A stretch of DNA of 54,323 nt, taken from Trueperaceae bacterium (lineage in GTDB: Bacteria; Deinococcota; Deinococci; Deinococcales; Trueperaceae). Location: positions 1-54,323 of the forward strand of contig SLRS01000014.1 of NCBI GenBank assembly GCA_007130855.1, given 5' to 3'. Below the pieces are notes generated by a model, which worked only from the letters and a program-made list of their open reading frames with translations, ran no database searches and was not told where the DNA came from. Made by a program: the position numbers and the translations under genes. Below, piece after piece: positions 52,502 through 54,323 of this stretch (position 1 is its first letter; every line of letters starts with the position of its first letter).

Positions 52502-53481
52502 GGGGACCTCCTGGGTTCCGAGGGTGCGGTGACGAGGTGGCGTGGTGTGCCGCCGGTCAGGACGGCGACCACGTCGGTGGCGGCGGCGACACCCATGAGC
52601 TGCGCGGCCTCGCGGGTGGTCGCACCGAGGTGGGGCGTGGCGATCACGTTCGGCACGGCGAGGAGTGGGCTCTGGGCGGGCGGTTCGGACTCGAAGACGT
52701 CGACGGCGGCGCCCGCGAGGCGGCCGGCGCGCAGCGCCTCGGCGAGGGCCGCCTCGTCGATCAGGCCGCCGCGGGCCGTGTTCACGAGGACCGCGTTCGG
52801 CCGGCACTGCGCCAGGGCGTCTCGGTCGATCAGGTGGCGCGTGCTCGGGTCGAGGCCCACGTGCAGGCTGATCACGTCCGAGCGGGCCCACAAGGCCGCG
52901 AGCTCCACCTGCTCGACGCCCTCCGGCGCCGTCGCGTACGGGTCGTGGCCCAGCACGCGCATGCCGAAGGCGCGCGCGCGTTCGGCGACGGCGCAGCCGA
53001 TCCGGCCCAGGCCGATCAGGCCCAGGGTCTTGCCGGCGAGCTCCCAGCCGCGCCGTCGCTGCCAGCCGCCGCCGTGCATGCCGGCCACGGCCGCGGGCAA
53101 GTCGCGCGCCAGCGCCAGCATCAGCGCCAGCGTCAGCTCCGCGACGGCGACGGTGTTCGCGCCGGGCGTGTTGGTGACGCTCACGCCGTGTCGGCGGGCG
53201 GCGTCGAGGTCGACGCTGTCGGTACCGACGCCGTAGCGAGCGACGACCCGCAGCCGCGGCGCCGCCGCGAACACGCGCTCGTCGCAGCGGTCCAGCCCCA
53301 GGATGAGGCCGTCGGCGTCGGCGGCCAGGCGCGCCAGGGTGGGAGCGTCCAGAGGATCGTCGCCGGCGGCCAGCACCAGTTCGATGCCGGCGTCACGCAC
53401 GATGCGCTGGTGCGGACCGTCGGCGGCGCAGAACGAACGGGCGGTGGCCACCACCCGCAGGCGCTCGGGCGCACCCGTCAC
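52498..53481 (-). CDS. D-2-hydroxyacid dehydrogenase (phosphoglycerate dehydrogenase-like)
   Basis: A 327-residue NAD-dependent D-isomer 2-hydroxyacid dehydrogenase. The nucleotide loop is LGLIGLGRIG; the catalytic residues are Arg in NTARGGLID, Glu in DVFESEPP and His in TPHLGATT. No ACT or other regulatory domain follows. The GTG at 53481 overlaps the kinase stop (GTGA), and its own stop overlaps the cupin ATG. It could oxidise a sugar-derived hydroxy acid or act on a phosphorylated acid. Confidence 0.9.
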   Translation of the reverse strand: MTGAPERLRVVATARSFCAADGPHQRIVRDAGIELVLAAGDDPLDAPTLARLAADADGLILGLDRCDERVFAAAPRLRVVARYGVGTDSVDLDAARRHGVSVTNTPGANTVAVAELTLALMLALARDLPAAVAGMHGGGWQRRRGWELAGKTLGLIGLGRIGCAVAERARAFGMRVLGHDPYATAPEGVEQVELAALWARSDVISLHVGLDPSTRHLIDRDALAQCRPNAVLVNTARGGLIDEAALAEALRAGRLAGAAVDVFESEPPAQSPLLAVPNVIATPHLGATTREAAQLMGVAAATDVVAVLTGGTPRHLVTAPSEPRRSP

Positions 53482-54323
53482 GGGCTCGGCTCCGGCGCGC
53501 GCCGGCGCACGAGCGCCGCGGTGGCGTCGAGCAGCGGCGGATACGCCGGCAGCAGGGCGGCGTAGGCGGCGCTCGCGCCGGCGTCGGGCACGACGCCTGG
53601 ACGGAGCTCGTTGAAGCGCTCGGCCGCGCTCGCCACGTCGTCGAGCAGGCCCACGGCATGGCCGGCGATGAGCGCGCTCCCCAGCGCACCGCCCTCCTGG
53701 CGCACCAGCGGCCGGTAGGGCGCAGCGAGGACGTCGGCCTTGATCTGCCCCCACAGGGTGGAACGCGCACCGCCGCCGACCGCCCGCACGACCACCTCGC
53801 CGAGCGTCGGGTGGAGCCGTCGCGTCGCAGCGAGGTAGACGCCGTACTCGTAGGCGATGCCCTCGAGCAAGGCGCGGTAGAGGTGGCCGCGACCGTGATC
53901 GCGCCGCAGCCCGTGCCAGGCGCCGCGTTGGTGCGGGTCGTTGGGCGTCACGCGGCCGCCCAGGTGGGGCGCGAACACGACGCCTGCGGCGCCGGCAGGG
54001 ACCTGCGCCGCCTCGGCGTCGAGGCGCGCGAACGCCTCGGCGTCGTCGAGCTCGCGCAGGTCGCGCGCGGCGACGTCGCGGAACCAGCCGAGGTTCAGGC
54101 CGCCCCCGAGGACGTAGCCGAGCGCGTAGTAGTGCCCCGGGTGGGCGCAGCGCGCAGTGAACAAGACCCGCTCGGCCACGTCGGGTTCGAAGTCGGTCAC
54201 GCAGGTGGCCAGCACCGATGCGCTGCCGGCGACGTCGAGCGCGGCGCCCGCGCGCACCACGCCGGCGCCGAGCACGCCGGCGGCCGTGTCGCCACAGCCT
54301 GCGGCCACCGGCGTGCCGACCCG
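53478..54323 (-). CDS. FGGY-family carbohydrate kinase (C-terminal part; start lies beyond the window)
   Basis: The last 281 residues of a kinase whose 5' end is cut by the right edge. AAGCGDTAAGVLGAGVV carries the catalytic Asp, GLRRDHGRGHLYRALLEGIAYE and VGGGARSTLWGQIKADVL are the C-terminal FGGY blocks. The frame continues through the first bases of the window's end, so the first in-frame GTG near 54308 is not the true start. It is not a copy of xylB at 36881-38359. It overlaps the dehydrogenase gene and appears to lead the right-end operon within the window. Confidence 0.9.
   Translation of the reverse strand, partial: RVGTPVAAGCGDTAAGVLGAGVVRAGAALDVAGSASVLATCVTDFEPDVAERVLFTARCAHPGHYYALGYVLGGGLNLGWFRDVAARDLRELDDAEAFARLDAEAAQVPAGAAGVVFAPHLGGRVTPNDPHQRGAWHGLRRDHGRGHLYRALLEGIAYEYGVYLAATRRLHPTLGEVVVRAVGGGARSTLWGQIKADVLAAPYRPLVRQEGGALGSALIAGHAVGLLDDVASAAERFNELRPGVVPDAGASAAYAALLPAYPPLLDATAALVRRRAPEPSP

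Noticed and set aside
53478-54308. Kinase gene treated as complete from a start at 54308.
   Set aside because: The frame stays open to the window edge, and the catalytic Asp block would lie at the very N-terminus, so the gene is truncated.
1-54323. Search for insertion sequences, prophage genes, tRNA and rRNA genes.
   Set aside because: No transposase, integrase, terminal repeats or cloverleaf-type sequence was recognised; gaps between genes are under 200 bp. A profile scan could still find something I missed.

Overview
The window is a GC-rich (roughly 70% G+C by eye) bacterial chromosome segment with no mobile elements, rRNA, tRNA or CRISPR that I can see. Several features point to the Deinococcota, probably a Truepera-like lineage rather than Deinococcus itself (inference). 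PriA has lost its helicase motifs, as described for Deinococcus radiodurans. XylA matches the Thermus type in length and motifs. Twelve genes have a TAnnnT box 5-7 nt before the start codon and no Shine-Dalgarno site, the leaderless layout known from Deinococcus. A YfiT-type (bacillithiol-linked) DinB protein is also present.

Layout. 1-2060: the 5' part of RNase P RNA (minus strand, cut by the left edge), a BMP-family lipid-free binding protein and a NYN-domain protein. 2214-4974: luxS and an OmpR-type response regulator/histidine kinase pair. 5045-10843: purM, divergent from priA-smpB-(degenerate amidase)-(GerMN-like). 10861-16154: a minus-strand translation cluster hisS-aspS-HAD phosphatase-asnS. 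16293-19917: a small lipoprotein, rodA, a YfbR-like nucleotidase and mgtE, closed by a 10-bp tandem repeat. 20109-26386: class III CoA-transferase, HemG-like flavodoxin, YfiT-like protein, zinc alcohol dehydrogenase, SPFH protein and formate-tetrahydrofolate ligase. 26445-30747: six minus-strand genes joined by 4-bp overlaps, azlC-azlD-chrA-chrA-mnmH-selD, combining selenium metabolism with membrane transporters. 30802-32412: an HpcH/HpaI aldolase and a PHP phosphatase.

32421-54323 is a long carbohydrate region. A LacI regulator controls a family 1 sugar ABC importer (binding protein and two permeases, no ATPase gene here). A ROK repressor diverges from an RbsABC-type importer whose operon continues with a TIM-barrel isomerase/epimerase, a Gfo/Idh oxidoreductase, xylA and xylB; this is a pentose or pentoside catabolic operon. 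Two aldo-keto reductases and a TIGR04076-like protein follow. The right end holds a minus-strand operon, cut by the window edge: FGGY kinase, 2-hydroxyacid dehydrogenase, cupin sugar-phosphate isomerase, AroE-like dehydrogenase, KDPG-type aldolase and ketose 3-epimerase. I cannot assign this set to a known pathway, and it is the best candidate here for undescribed metabolism.

No gene-free stretch exceeds 300 bases. Each of the three ABC binding-protein genes is followed within 9-15 nt of its stop by a strong perfect hairpin.
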